From assembly GCA_949130485.1 (NCBI GenBank), contig OX422189.1:8314220-8378219 (forward strand): DNA of 64,000 nucleotides, written 5' to 3'. The translations under genes and the position numbers were made by a program. Shown here one piece after another: positions 24,273-35,396 of the stretch (its first letter is position 1; every line of letters begins with the position of its first letter). The DNA is from Agelas oroides (Eukaryota > Porifera > Demospongiae > Agelasida > Agelasidae). A model generated the notes under the pieces. It was not told where the DNA came from. It saw only the letters and a list, made by a program, of their open reading frames with translations, and made no database searches.

Positions 24273-25592
24273 TCAGTAGTGGACATGGATGCGATGGAGT
24301 TGATGAAGGTGAGTTGTTGCTGTGGAAGATATGTCCCTGGAGCCTAGGAGACTAGTTAGAGCTACACTAGGGCATCTGACAGGGAGGCCTTGAATGGTCC
24401 TTAGGATCTTCCGGTGGATGCGTTCCAGCATAAGTGATTCAGTTTTAGATATAGACCATAGTTCACATCCATACAGCATGATGGGAAGAGAGAGTGTGGA
24501 GTAAAGTCTGTGGGAGGTGACAGGATGTAAGCAGCCAAATCTGGAGCCGACTGCATTCAGGGCAAAGAAGGCACTCTGGCCAGCGGCACAACGCTCGGAA
24601 GTCCGAGCCAAGGTGGAGTAGTGAACTGAGCGTAGGATTCCAAGGTGGTGGTGCTCATCAACCTCTTGCAGTTGCTGGCCTGCTAGTAGCCATTGCCTAT
24701 TGGATCTTGCGAGGGCCCTAGAGCGGGGTGATTCACCGAATACAAGGATCACGGATTTGGAGGAGTTCGGTCGGTAGTGCCACTGGGAGGCGTAGTGTGA
24801 GACAATATCTAGCATTGCTTGTAGTTCTTCAGGGGAGCTGGCCACCAGTGCTAGATCGTCAGCGTACATTGGGGCACCGCAGAAGACTTCTCCAATCCTC
24901 GCTCCGAGACCGGAGTGGTCAAGAGTGTTTAAGAGGTCGTCCACAAAGATAGAGTATAGCAATGGGGATAGAATTGCTCCCTGGCGGACACCCTGTAGGA
25001 TTGGGAATGATCTGGAGTGATCGCCACATTGAAGTACAGAGCAAGAGGAGGAGGTGTACCAGTTGTTTAGGATATGCCAGATCCGGGTTGGGATGCCTTT
25101 GCGGTGCAGTTTGACGAACAGTCCTTGGTGCCAGACTGTGTCGAAGGCTTTCTTGACATCTAGCAATGCTACATATGCCTTCTTACCACTTTCCCTGATT
25201 GATTGGATTGCTTCTTGCAGGACAAAGGCGGTGTGGATAGGACTGTAGCCAGAGCGGAAGCCACCCTGTAGTGGATTTAGGGAGAGGGCGGGGGATTGGA
25301 GTTTGGCAAGGAAGACTTTCTGGAAGAGTTTGGAGATGTTAGAGAGGAGGGAAATTCCACAGTAGTTGGATGGATCAGTCTGGTCTTTTTTTGGGTCTTT
25401 AGGTATTGGCGTAATGTAACCGAGTTGGAAGACTGTAGGGATATGGCCAGTGGCGACTATGGCATTGAAGAGATCAGTGAGGAGGTTGCATGCCAGAGGG
25501 CCAGAATGAATGATGTGCTCAGGGTCAATTCCATCTTGGCCGGAGGCCTTGTGAGGTTTAAGGCATTGAATGGCTTCCTTGACTTCATCCAC
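24273..25592 (-). pseudogene. LINE reverse transcriptase domain
   Basis: The 439-residue frame has the reverse transcriptase blocks LKPHKASGQDGI, PIPKDPKK, NYCGISLLSN, GFRSGYSP, ALLDVKKAFDTV, GVRQGAILSPLLYSIFVDDL and the catalytic MYADDLAL. A thumb-like region follows, with HHHLGI and LPIMLYGCELW. It would copy the element's RNA at the nicked target. Upstream coding continues in another frame (about 25.46-25.80 kb), so a frameshift is present. Confidence 0.9.
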
Positions 25593-25876
25593 TGTGATGG
25601 GTATTTCATCCCCTGCTGTAGTATCAAGAAGGGCCAGGTACTCTTCATTGATGGATTGCTGGAAATCAGAGTCGTATGTGCTATGGGGAGAGGGGACACC
25701 GAGTTGTTCGAAGTAGGAGGTCCATCCCTCGAGGAGGGCATCTCCTTGAAAGGTGGTGCCATTAAATGAGATGACTCGGGGGGGTTCAGGTGAGTGGCCA
25801 TTGATGTTCCTGATTTCTCTAAAGAGTTTACGGGAATCTGTATTGGCCAGGTCTAATTTTGAGAAGAAAAGTTCCC

Positions 25877-27106
25877 TTAGATTTTTACAGTGGTTTCCGA
25901 GTTTGGCTCTAAATTTCCGTTTGGATTCCTTATAGATAATTCGAAGAGGGTGATCAGGATTTCTGGGTTTTCCGGCATTTCTCCAGGTCTTGTGTGCATT
26001 GTTAGCGGTCTTTTGGGCCAGCTTAAGCTCATCATCCCACTCAGGCGTTTGGTGGGGAAAGAAACGCTTAGGGAGATTAAGTGGGAGAGTGTTCTGTCAA
26101 TGAGATGGGGGTTGGAAGAGTAATCTGACAGTGACGGAAGGGGTAGATGGGATAGGCTAGCTTCTAGTGGGGATGTATAAGATCTCTTCAAATCATGCGT
26201 TGTGAGCTTCCTCCAGTTGGGACGGGGTGGGGGACTGGATTTTTTGTGATGGGTAGGGGAGTTGGGAAGGTGAGTACTTATCTGGCAGGTTATAGGAAGG
26301 TGGTCAGAGTTGTTAGATGGTTCCTCCTCGATGACATGGCAAGATGAGAGAGATGGGAGTACGTGAGATGGGCAAAGAATATGATCAATTGTTGATATGG
26401 AGCCATGGGCTTCACTCTCATAGGTGGAGGTTGCAGGGGTAGGGCTGAGATGTAGGTGAGCAGATAGAAAGTTCCATCTTTTTAGGTACTGCATTAAGAT
26501 TTTACCTTGTTCATTGATAGGAGTAGAGGCCATTGGGCCTCCGCCCAGTCCAAGGTCTGCGTTTATATCACCAAGGATGAACACATCATTGTCAAAGCTG
26601 AACAAATTAATCATGGAGTCTAGGTAGTCGAGGGATTCTTTAAAAATGTCAGTGCAGCCTGTGCGAGTTGGTAGGTAGACAGAAAGCAGACAAATGGGTC
26701 GAGGTTGGGCTTGGAGTGAAATGCCGACCACTCGATGAGAGGAGGAGTTGTCAAGCTTGCTGATGTAGTGGTCAAGCGATTTTCTCCATGCGATTGCTAC
26801 TCCTCCATGACCTCGAGGATGTCTAGGCCTGCAGTAGAGGTCATCCTCTTCTGCGGGAGGGGCAGAAGATAAGAAATTGAAGTCAGGGTGGAGAGCTTGA
26901 AGAGATTGCAATTCGTAGGTCTGGAGCCAGTGCTCGGAGATAGCAAAAATGTCGTGTTGGTTGAGGAGCTGGTGGGTATAGTAAGTGCTGACGTTAAGAC
27001 ATCCTACTCTAAGATGTTGAGACCCCGTGCCTGTGGAGGATGTCAAGGGTATCTTATTAGCAGGGGCACGGGGGGGATGCAGTGGGGCTACTCCTGGGGA
27101 CATCAC
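25877..27106 (-). pseudogene. LINE endonuclease domain (APE-like)
   Basis: The frame shows the fold's motifs in order: ISEHWL, GGVAIAWR, VYLPTR, FILGDINADLG, STIDHILC and NNSDHLPI. These correspond to the metal-binding Glu, Asp-Asn and Ser-Asp-His sites of exonuclease III-like endonucleases, which nick the target DNA. The N-terminal Asn strand is only loosely kept (VGCLNVS). The frame is not continuous with the reverse transcriptase downstream. Confidence 0.85.
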
Positions 27107-27488
27107 GTGATGAAATGGACCAGGCCTTCTGAGTGAATTATTTCGTACTGCAAGCGACGAACGCGCGAAGGCCTGAGGCTAACGCCAGGCCCCTTTCCCG
27201 ATTTTTGGGTGGGGCCTGGGGACGAGGCTACGAGTAGCGCGCGCATCCTAGGAGGTAGTGCAAGTATACGGATTTTGTATACGTACATTACATCTTCCGG
27301 TGATATCCGTTATGATAATCGGAGTTATGCGGTTGTCGTACAACGAAAGAGCTGTGCCAGACGGCAGATTTCGGCACCATCTGTTCCAACCTGTGTTCAT
27401 GCGAACGACCTATCCTTCAAGATATGTCTATTTCAGGTGGTCAAGGGTCCACACAGCTGTCGAGACCGCTGTTACTGCTCCCGTCGGC

Positions 27489-27650
27489 AGAGACTTTGCA
27501 TGAAAAAGCTGCATACTCATATATAGACCAACAGGGCAGCCATGAAATATTGTACTTGCTTCATGGTTGAGAGTGTGTGACTGCTCTTTCTATCGTCCCA
27601 GTTGCTACACAAACAGCCGTTTTTGATTAATATAGCACAAGGAAAAAATG
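27489..27650 (-). pseudogene. Remnant of the locus C first intron
   Basis: About 160 bp (GACTTTGCATGAAAAAGCTG... to ATAGCACAAGGAAAAAATG) match the intron just downstream of the locus C Roc-COR exon (57719-57870), and more weakly the corresponding part of locus A (8178-8270). No Roc-COR coding sequence remains beside it, so it marks a lost or truncated fourth copy, or a duplication breakpoint. Confidence 0.7.
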
Positions 27651-28590
27651 AGAGGTATGGCAGCTACAAAAGCTACATGTACATTTTCAGTATAGTTGCT
27701 ACTAGCCTATAGTTCCAGCACTAGTCTTGCAAGCCCGACCCACTTCTGGCTTGTGAGACTATCCCAGGACCAGGAACCAGGCTAAGTGGCTACATGATAA
27801 TCATATAATCAGTACTTGAGTATTTGATCGGAGTGGACTGTTTTTAGTGGCATGTGTTATGCACAGTAGTAGCCAAGAGGATAAACTTCTGGATTAAATC
27901 TGGATCAGTTCTCATAGAGTGTTGCAGGCATGAACTGACTTGATTTCCTGACTGGTTGGCTACTGAGTTAACTTTATATCATTATATATCAGCATGTGTA
28001 CAATCTACAGCTAGAGAGCCATGCAGAATTCAAGCCATGCATGCATGGTAGGATGTTACAGCTTTCTTATTTTCTAGTTTGTGGATGCACTATGTACCAG
28101 CAAGTGCAAGAAGTAGTGCAAGAATGATTGTAACAATGGACAAAAAAAGGAAGAGTTTCTTATTTTGTCCAGCATGCATGAAGGAGGATAATTTACTGAC
28201 TGTTGTCTACATGACCTGTAAAAGATAGGGTTGTTTAGTATTGCCAGATACGCATAACTTTTACTAGGTTACTGTCTAGTAAAAAAATATTATAGCAGAC
28301 ACCTAATTTATATTTCTGAGATTATACAGATCAGGTAGCATGCAATAAAAAGCATGATATTGCATGGGAGCTCCCTGTTCATTAAGTTCATTGCAGCATA
28401 CAATATTAACAATAGCAAGTTATGAGGTTCTCATAATACATCTTCTGCCAAGTTCAAATCATTTGCAAAAACAACCGTGTGCTAATCTTACAATGGATAA
28501 CACACCAAAAGTAAAAGTGCAAGGATTTGATGGACAAATGTCATGAAAACCATTAATACAACAACTGCGTGACAGTGATTAGTTTGGCTC

Positions 28591-29165
28591 TCAATGTTTC
28601 ACTTTACTAGTAGGTGGAACTGGAGATGAAAAAAATGATGTTGTGATGAATTGGTAATAGCCAGATTTTTGAGTGAGTACTAATTCCTCAGTTCCTTTCC
28701 AAGCTGACCCTCCCTGAGGTACTCTACAATCTGCAGTTAGTTTCAAGTCATCTGTGTACAACAAATTGTATATATTTGATGCACAGTGTATAGACTTGAT
28801 CTTGCCCGTGGATTTACGTAGAGCTGGAGGGATGTTTGTGATTCGTTTACAATGCACATGACTGAATGAGTGGGATGGTATGTGGTACACACAACCTACT
28901 ACAGCAGTATACACACTGTAACATAAACTGAGTGTTATATATACCAAGCCAGTGTTGATACACCATTCAAATTTAATCTTGCCATAGCTTGGTTGTAAGT
29001 CTCAGCTCTGAAATAGCTTTAGAATAATCAGCCTGAGGTTTCCATACACTCTCACTCTGTCAGCAGCCATATATTTGATTTTTAAGAAACTCAGAAGTGC
29101 AACCACTTCAAATTCATCTCCAGAATATATTCCAGGTGTCACTTTTTCAATCACGTTATAGAACT
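28591..29165 (-). pseudogene. Coding-like DNA, unrecognised
   Basis: Two neighbouring minus-strand stretches read like protein: about 29165-29020 (SGDEFEVVALLSF) and 28947-28591 (RITNIPPALRKSTGKIKSI, LLYTDDLKLTADC, ELVLTQKSGYYQF). They are separated by stops. I do not recognise a family. They could be decayed exons of a gene related to the Roco loci, or unrelated. Confidence 0.3.
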
Positions 29166-29428
29166 ACACGACAGTAACTGTTGAGCTCAGAAATTTTGAA
29201 AATTGTACTCCACTATGCATGAATTAGTCATACTTCTAACCCTAGCCCTGAAATTCAATGAGAACTACATTTTCCTGTATATTTGCAGTTGCCAGCAGGC
29301 TAGGGAAGAGACTGCATGCATTGTATAAACGCCTCGTGCTATTAATCCCAAATTACACTCAAAACCATGCCATTAACTATACTTATAGCAGCTTGTGCAA
29401 GCATTTTTGATCAAATTCAAGGTAATTA

Positions 29429-29828
29429 GAAGTGTGGTTGAGATGAAATAGTACGAAGAGAAATGTGGTTTAGTACAAAGAGATATGTGATTGAGATAAA
29501 ATAGTACAAAAAGAAATGTGGTTGAGAAGAAATTGGTTTAGTACAAAGAGATATATGTGGTTGAGATGAAATAGTACAAAAAGAAATTGGTTTAGTACAA
29601 AGAGATATATGTGGTTGAGATGAAATAGTACAAAAAGAAATGTGGTTGAGATGAAATAGTACAAAGAGATAAATGTGGTTGAGATGAAATAGTACAAAGA
29701 GATAAATGTGGTTGAGATGAAATAGTACAAAGAGATAAATGTGGTTGAGATGAAATAGTACACAGAGATAAATGTGGTTGAGATGAAATAGTATATACAA
29801 AGAGATAAATGTGGTTGAGATGATATAG
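29429..29828. repeat. Minisatellite, about 33-35-bp unit
   Basis: About ten to twelve tandem copies of a unit like GTGGTTGAGATGAAATAGTA + CAAAGAGATAAAT lie about 150 bp beyond the stop of locus B, so they would fall in its 3' UTR or flank. Some units are truncated or fused (29470-29600). Open frames here are only translations of the repeat. Confidence 0.95.
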
Positions 29829-29983
29829 TACGATGATGCACAATGATTATACTATTAGTATGATATGCAGGAAGAGTGAACCATGTACAAGTTATAGTTT
29901 ATAGACCCTAGGCCTATAGTCAACTTGTATAGGCAAAACAATTCATCGCTCCATGGTTCAGTTAGTACAAGTGCATCTGGTAG

Positions 29984-32900
29984 TTATGCTTGAAGCTTGG
30001 TTTTAAGCTCCTGAGCTAGCCGCACTTCATCAACTGCTGGTGCCTCTAGTGCTTGGATCACAGTGGACCATGTGTATAGCCTGGTTGCTCGGCTCTTCCA
30101 GACCCGGAAAACAGATGTGAAACACTGGATAGGGTCATTGGGATTTGAAGCCATGAAGCACTCTTGGTCACTAGGTGTCAGTCCGAGTTGAATGCTGATC
30201 TGTTTCCACTTGCCAGGTACTTTGCTTGCAACTTCATTCATCAGATCTGACAGCTCTGGTTCATTTTCTAGTCCTGCATACTTGCTGTCTAAACCTGCAA
30301 GTGAAGAGATAGCAGACAAATTGATTCTCTTAGAAAGTACATTTAGCGTTCTCAAGAGGATTTCAAAAAGTAAATGGCACTGCATTGTGGTTTATGGCAT
30401 ACAATTTAAACGTTTTGTAAGGATTAATAAAGGTAACAAAGTTACCAGAAATTAAAAACACTTTTTAAACAACACACTGACACCCAACATCATCCTTCAT
30501 CTCATATCCAAACTTACTTCGTTGAATAGAACTCTTTCCTAATGCCATGGGCATTTGCTGTGCACCTTCATGGAGAGCTGTGGGATGAAACAGAGAACAT
30601 ACCATTAACCACGGTAGTCCCAGTGTTAGTGCCAACAAATCTGCAAAGACTAGTAATCTAACATGCTAACCTTGTGGTGGAGGAAGTCGAATCAAGAAGA
30701 AGTTGTTGGGTTCCTTTGCCCCCAGTAGCTTCACTCTGTGTATCAGTTGCACATGCCTCTCCTGCTGTCCAGTCCACTCCACATAAAGCTGGCAGGAAGG
30801 TAATTGACTACCTGGAACAAAGTGGTCAACCTGATTCTTGGAGATCTGTTGGAAAGTATTGAAATCCATTCAGTTAAGTTTTCTGTAGTAGTATCAGCTA
30901 AACTCACCCCAGGGTGGGTATATGGAGTGATTGTCCATCCATTCTTCAGCTCAACTCCCTCTGGTGCGATGTCCAGTTTGATCTCATCCCCTTCAAACAT
31001 CACCACCTGGCTAGGACCTGCTTTCACAGCAGCATTAGTGTAATTGGTATCAACAGCCTGCAGCAGAAAGGTATACGCAAGTGTAATGCCATAACATTAA
31101 ACATCTGGCATGGCTAACATTTCTTAATGAATACTCACGCCTATATGCAACTCCAAGTTGCACATGATTGCGAAGTAGACCTCCCAACTGTGGGTGCCAC
31201 TGCTGCTGTAGTAAAGTCGGGCACAATAACTTCTTGCGTTTTTGAGACCAAACCACTGCATCAGTGATTGGAAAGCTACCCCCACACCAGAGAACTGTGT
31301 CAATTCTATGCTGCCATATTGGCTGTTAGAAGAGAACACTCCACCATCAAGAATGTGAAACCGGTATGGAAGATCTTCCTGGGTGCATTTTGCGACAATG
31401 AATGTAAGACTGGATGGGTGTTGTAGAAGTTCAGGCTTTATGACACAATGCTGAATTTCGACAGTGACAGGTTTTACAAATGTGTAGGGGCTGGCTATCC
31501 AGTAGATCCCACTAACACATTCTGTATCCTCTGGGAACTGGAATTGCCCAGAGAGAGAGGCTTTGATGTGAAGCCGACATTCATTCACACCGGCAGGAAG
31601 GGCATGGTCAGGAAGGTGCATCTTAAAGCCAAATCTTCTCCAAATGAAGCTCCGAGCCCTGCCAGTGTATATGAAGGAGGCATGGTCAATCACCTCAACA
31701 CCACGCAGGTAGCCTGAGTGAAGATAAGCCACATATGAACATACATCATACCAAACACTAACAACAAGTGTCAACAGTGTATACACCTATCAGTTTGCTA
31801 GCAATAATGAGGTACTTGTGAACAATAGTGACAGCAACCATGTGTGATAAAGACAAATAGGTACAGCTAATACTAAAATCTACCTCCATCTATAGAGTAA
31901 CTCTGACAGTCAGAAATCAGATCTATCACCCTTGGTCAATGTCAGTGACATTACCTTCTAATTATTGTGTCATCAAAGTATAAAATGCAGGTGCAAACAC
32001 ATGCCTTGTTGCTCCACAGAATCTTCAGTCTGAACATTCTGCTCCTTCATCTCCACTTCACGTGAACCAGCTGCAGTGTTAAAAAAATTGAATTACTGAT
32101 ACAAGAACCTCTGACTTATTCCCAGTTTATGTCTTAGCGATGACGATCCTGTCAAAACTTTTATCCCCTACTAACTGTAATTGTACAAACTATTATGCTA
32201 TATCTTAATTTTAAAATTGTAGAGAAGTAGTAAATATAGTTGCAAAATGTCTTGGTTACCAGTGTAAGCAAGGCTGTTTGCATTTGCTGTCCCATGTTTC
32301 TAATCTATAATTGCTAGATCAAAATCAGGCAAGAAAAATGTTAGTACCTTTTACAGATTTTACACAATAGGAGACAATGTGAGAATACTCACACAGTACT
32401 AGTCTCAAACTACTGAAGTGACTATCTACTTACCATACTTAGACTCGAACTGTACCCACAGCTTCTGCTTACTCAACAGGGGCTCTTGTTTCCCAGAATC
32501 TCGAGTGCACTGGACAGTGAAATCTTTAACTGAAATTCGTGCAGTGTGAGTAGGAAACACTCCACAGGTGCACTCAAACGCGAAATGATGCGAAAGTTTG
32601 TAGGAGTACTTTGAGCATGCTTCTTTCAGATTTCGGTCAATGGTCTGCCATATCAGAGGAAGAAGGTCAGGTGGGAGTTCGGAACTTGGATGCAGTTCAA
32701 ATCGCTTCATGTTGTTCACCAGTGTGATAGAACCTGCTATATAACCAATCGAAAACTTGAAATAGTTTTTGTACAGCTTTGACATGTTGCCGGATACAAG
32801 TTCAGAAATCTTCCATGGAAGTTTTGATTTGCAGGAAAGCAGTGAGACTACCAGCGCACAAAAGAGCCCAGTGGGAGCCCATCCTTCTTTGAAGGCAATT

Positions 32901-34554
32901 ATGAGGGGGTTGGCAGCTGTGGTCTTCGGTCGGAAAATATCTCCTTCTTCGAGTGCGAGCAGGAGACTAGGCATCATATAAGCCATTTCACCATTGATGG
33001 AAAATGGCATTTCAGAGATTATTAATCTGTGTTGTAGCAATGTGATGAGATCCTCATTGGGAAATGCAGCCTTGCTGTAATCGGTATCAAGGGAGATGAG
33101 AGCGCTGGCAGTGAAGAGTGCCTGGTCACGATATCGCAAATCATCTCCTACAACCTCAGACTCTGGGGCATCCTCTAGCTTTATGTGACGTTCATAAAGC
33201 TGTGTGATGTTACTGAGTACAGCTTGGGGGTCAACAAAGATTGTGTTGTTCAGAACGTCAGGGTAGTAGAGGAAGAGGTTGGCCTCATGGAGGTAATGTA
33301 GGGCTGCTTCCAGGGCTTCTTTGGATTCAAATCCAAGCTTCCTGGCAATCTCCCAGCATTCGGATTTGGTGACAATTTTCAACCCTAGTCTTCTTAGTTC
33401 CATTTCCAAGAAGTACCACAGGAGAGGAAATCGCATTCTCAGTCGGGGTGCCAATTTCTGAATCACTCTTCGCAGTTCACTTGCCACAGGGTCTTCATTC
33501 TTACCCTGGCCAGCAGACATTGCATTGACAGGAAAGATGATCTCAGATGCTGATCGTGGGAGCAGTTGCTTTTGAAAAGGTTCGAAAAGTTTCTTCAGTT
33601 GACTGTTTTTCTCACTCCTGGTCTCCTTGCATTTGCTTTCCTGGTCTGCGAATGTGCCTACTATGACCATGTTAGGCTGTGATTGCTCCTTCTCAATAAT
33701 ATTGTGCGGAAGCGATATTTGTGATTGGTGGAACAAGGACAGCTGGGCTGCCTGGAGAAGAATTTGCTCATTTGAGAGGGGAAAGACACCTAGCTGGTAT
33801 GACTTGCCATCAGGACTGAAGTACTCCACTGTGGGTGTGTCAGAAAGCTCTTCTGAGAGTTTGACCAGGAGTAATAGCAGGGATACATTGCGAATAAAGG
33901 CAGGCAGTATTTCCAAGAATTGGGGCTGCCCACCTGAGTCGATGAAGTGCATCCAGTGTGCTCGTAATGGCTGCCTTGTCGTGGAGAAGGTTTTCATCAA
34001 TTCTAGGATGTCAGATGTTTCTGGTAACTCCAAGGCTTGCATGCGAGGGAGATCTGTTTTACTCTTCTGTGCAACAAGTGTCAAAGGAGGTTGAAGCTTT
34101 GTATGTACAGATGTGTCAGGTGTATGTTGAAGTTGAGCCTTATCATCTGAAGCTGACATCTCTACTGCTTGGCTGGTAGCGTTTACTGTGTTCTGCATTT
34201 TGCTAGTAGTGACTTGTGTTGATTGTGCCGTGTCTGATGTTGAGGATGGAATTTGATATTCAATTCCTTCAACACCTGAGGAAACCCCTTCTGCCACCAT
34301 CTCTTTGAGCCCACCACTGTTCATTGGCTTCCACAGGCTCTCTTCAGGGTCCTCAGAATCGAGACTGTTGATGACTGCTCGCTGTGCCTCCTCAATGCAG
34401 GCGGTGCTAATACGAACAGTTGGAGGTATCAGTCCGTACAGAAGAAATCGAACATGGGTCTTTCCGGACCCTGGTGGTCCGCTAGCAAGGCAGGTTGTGA
34501 GATTGGTTATAATATACCCACTTTTCAGGGCCTTCTCCACCTGCACTTTTAAGG
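29984..34554 (-). CDS. Roc-COR GTPase with ZU5-UPA-Death module (locus B, GTPase half)
   Basis: The exons are 34554-32434, 32070-32005, 31713-31139, 31057-30908, 30845-30671, 30577-30518 and 30294-29984 (stop). All phases agree, and the second intron uses a GC donor (CAAG|GCATGT). The large exon has the P-loop GPPGSGKTH, DSGGQPQF (G3), VGTFADQ (G4 position) and COR-like LHEANLFLYYPDVL. Exon 3 is ZU5 (IWRRFGFKMHLPDHALPAGV ... FSGVGVAF). Exons 4-5 are the UPA-like region (EGDEIKLDI, FFLIRLPP). The last exon is a Death domain (GKWKQISIQLGLTPSD, TWSTVIQALE). The ZU5-UPA-Death order is that of PIDD, UNC5 and ankyrins; joining it to a Roco GTPase suggests a GTP-controlled death-domain scaffold. The exon's phase-1 start fits the linker exon at 37341-37204 and, through it, the Kelch exons. 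An upstream frame with Met at 34684 crosses a clear acceptor and was not used. Confidence 0.85.
31139..31713 (-). CDS. ZU5 domain exon of locus B
   Basis: ZU5 folds occur in receptors and scaffolds such as UNC5, ZO-1, ankyrin and PIDD. The exon shows the typical run GFKMHLPDHALPAG, VSGIYWIASP, FVKPVTVEIQHC, LTFIVAKC and GSIELTQFSGVGVAF. At the place where PIDD-type ZU5 domains have the self-cleaving HFS, this one has QFS, so autoproteolysis is doubtful. Entry is in phase 1 and exit in phase 0, and the ZU5-UPA exons together restore phase 1. Confidence 0.85.
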
Positions 34555-34739
34555 CTGTGAAAAGGGGGGGGGGAGGAAGACCACTGTGTTGCAATTGCAG
34601 CTCTTTAGAAGCTATATATTTTAATAAAATGCTAGCTAAACTTGTGCAGTATAAGCTGACTTCCCAGAAATATACACAGACCAAATGGGTACATCAATTC
34701 TACCACGTCAGAGAAATATGTAATGGTCGAGGGACCTAC

Positions 34740-34826
34740 CACTGCAGCAGTGTATGTAATTAATGCTGTTGTTGTGACTTCACTTGATTGCACTGTTTGA
34801 CTGTGCTGATCTTTGTCATGCGCCAT
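34740..34826 (-). CDS. Possible first exon for a separate locus B transcript
   Basis: A Met at 34826 starts MAHDKDQHSQTVQSS and runs to GCAGTG|GTAGGT (phase 0). It resembles the N-terminus of the A and C GTPase exons in composition. However, its phase does not fit the phase-1 acceptor at 34554, so as drawn it cannot be joined. Weak candidate only. Confidence 0.2.
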
Positions 34827-35060
34827 AGCAAGCTATTTAAAAAGTCTGGGATACATGGCTAGAAGTAACAACAGAGTAATTGTCATACATAATAAGGGTA
34901 AAGTGGTGTGAACTGGTTTCTCAGGCCAGTATGACCATCCACATTGTTACATCAAATGCACTGAGTACTGGTCAACCACCTGCAACATGAACACACCATA
35001 GCTAGCAACCAGACATTTGAGAATGACTGTATGTATACAGTTTCAAGAGAAGAACATGTA

Positions 35061-35097
35061 TTAGCCTCATACCCAGCTGGCCTGGGTACGAGGCTAA
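35061..35097. repeat. TAGCCTC palindrome
   Basis: TTAGCCTCATACCCAGCTGG is followed by its inverse, giving a short perfect-ended hairpin of the dispersed TAGCCTCG family. It lies in the intron between the locus B linker exon and the GTPase exon. Confidence 0.75.
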
Positions 35098-35396
35098 TCA
35101 CGTGTACACATGCCATTGGTATGTACAAGTTACTTGTGCTGCTTTACAGGGACGATCCCAGACAAGGCCTCGTGTATACCTATTTAGGGCTTCTCATATC
35201 CATGCCTGACAGCCAGAAAGTAATGTGAATAGAAGTATCGGGATAGTATGGTTTGATGGGGAAGGTTTTAGTAGCTGCCAGAATTGATTGGGGAAGGAGT
35301 GGGGAAGGAGGCAGAGGGGGAAAGGAGAGAGGGAAGGGGAGAGGTAAAAATTTCGGAGCCCAGTACCGGTGTTTAAGAGGAAACAATGGTCTCACC

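Larger units (their letters stand above)
21262..27106 (-). mobile_element. Non-LTR (LINE) retrotransposon, damaged, interrupted by a DNA transposon
   Basis: This contains an APE-type endonuclease, a reverse transcriptase and a C-terminal Cys-His segment in order on the minus strand. It ends with GACGAAGAAGAAGATG at about 21275-21261, typical of LINE 3' tails. Shifts between frames at about 25.6-25.9 and 24.0-24.3 kb show that it is dead. The clade (CR1, Jockey or L2-like) was not resolved. The 3' part is split by the element at 21334-23611. Confidence 0.85.
20334..27230. mobile_element. Outer composite element with TAGCCTCG termini and 9-bp target duplication
   Basis: The ends are inverted copies of TAGCCTCGTCCCCAGGCCCC (20334-20386 and 27185-27230). 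They are followed inward by inverted copies of a second block (20770-20856 and 27101-27181, ending CATCACGTGATG). The 9-mer CGAGTAGCG lies immediately outside both ends (20325-20333 and 27231-27239), a perfect target-site duplication. The 6.9-kb interior is mostly a retrotransposon inserted later. What remains of the original interior (about 20390-20769 and 20857-21260) shows no transposase. Confidence 0.75.

Noticed and set aside
29426-29843. Several minus-strand frames of about 80-124 residues with repeating HLNHIYLFVLF units
   Set aside because: They are produced by the minisatellite; there is no start context, splice signals or non-repeat coding sequence.
33627-34094. 155-residue plus-strand frame opposite the locus B GTPase
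   Set aside because: Antisense shadow of the Roc domain; no independent support.
34555-34684. N-terminal extension of the locus B GTPase frame starting at Met 34684
   Set aside because: It reads through a clear polypyrimidine tract and AG acceptor (CCCCTTTTCACAG), so it is intron.
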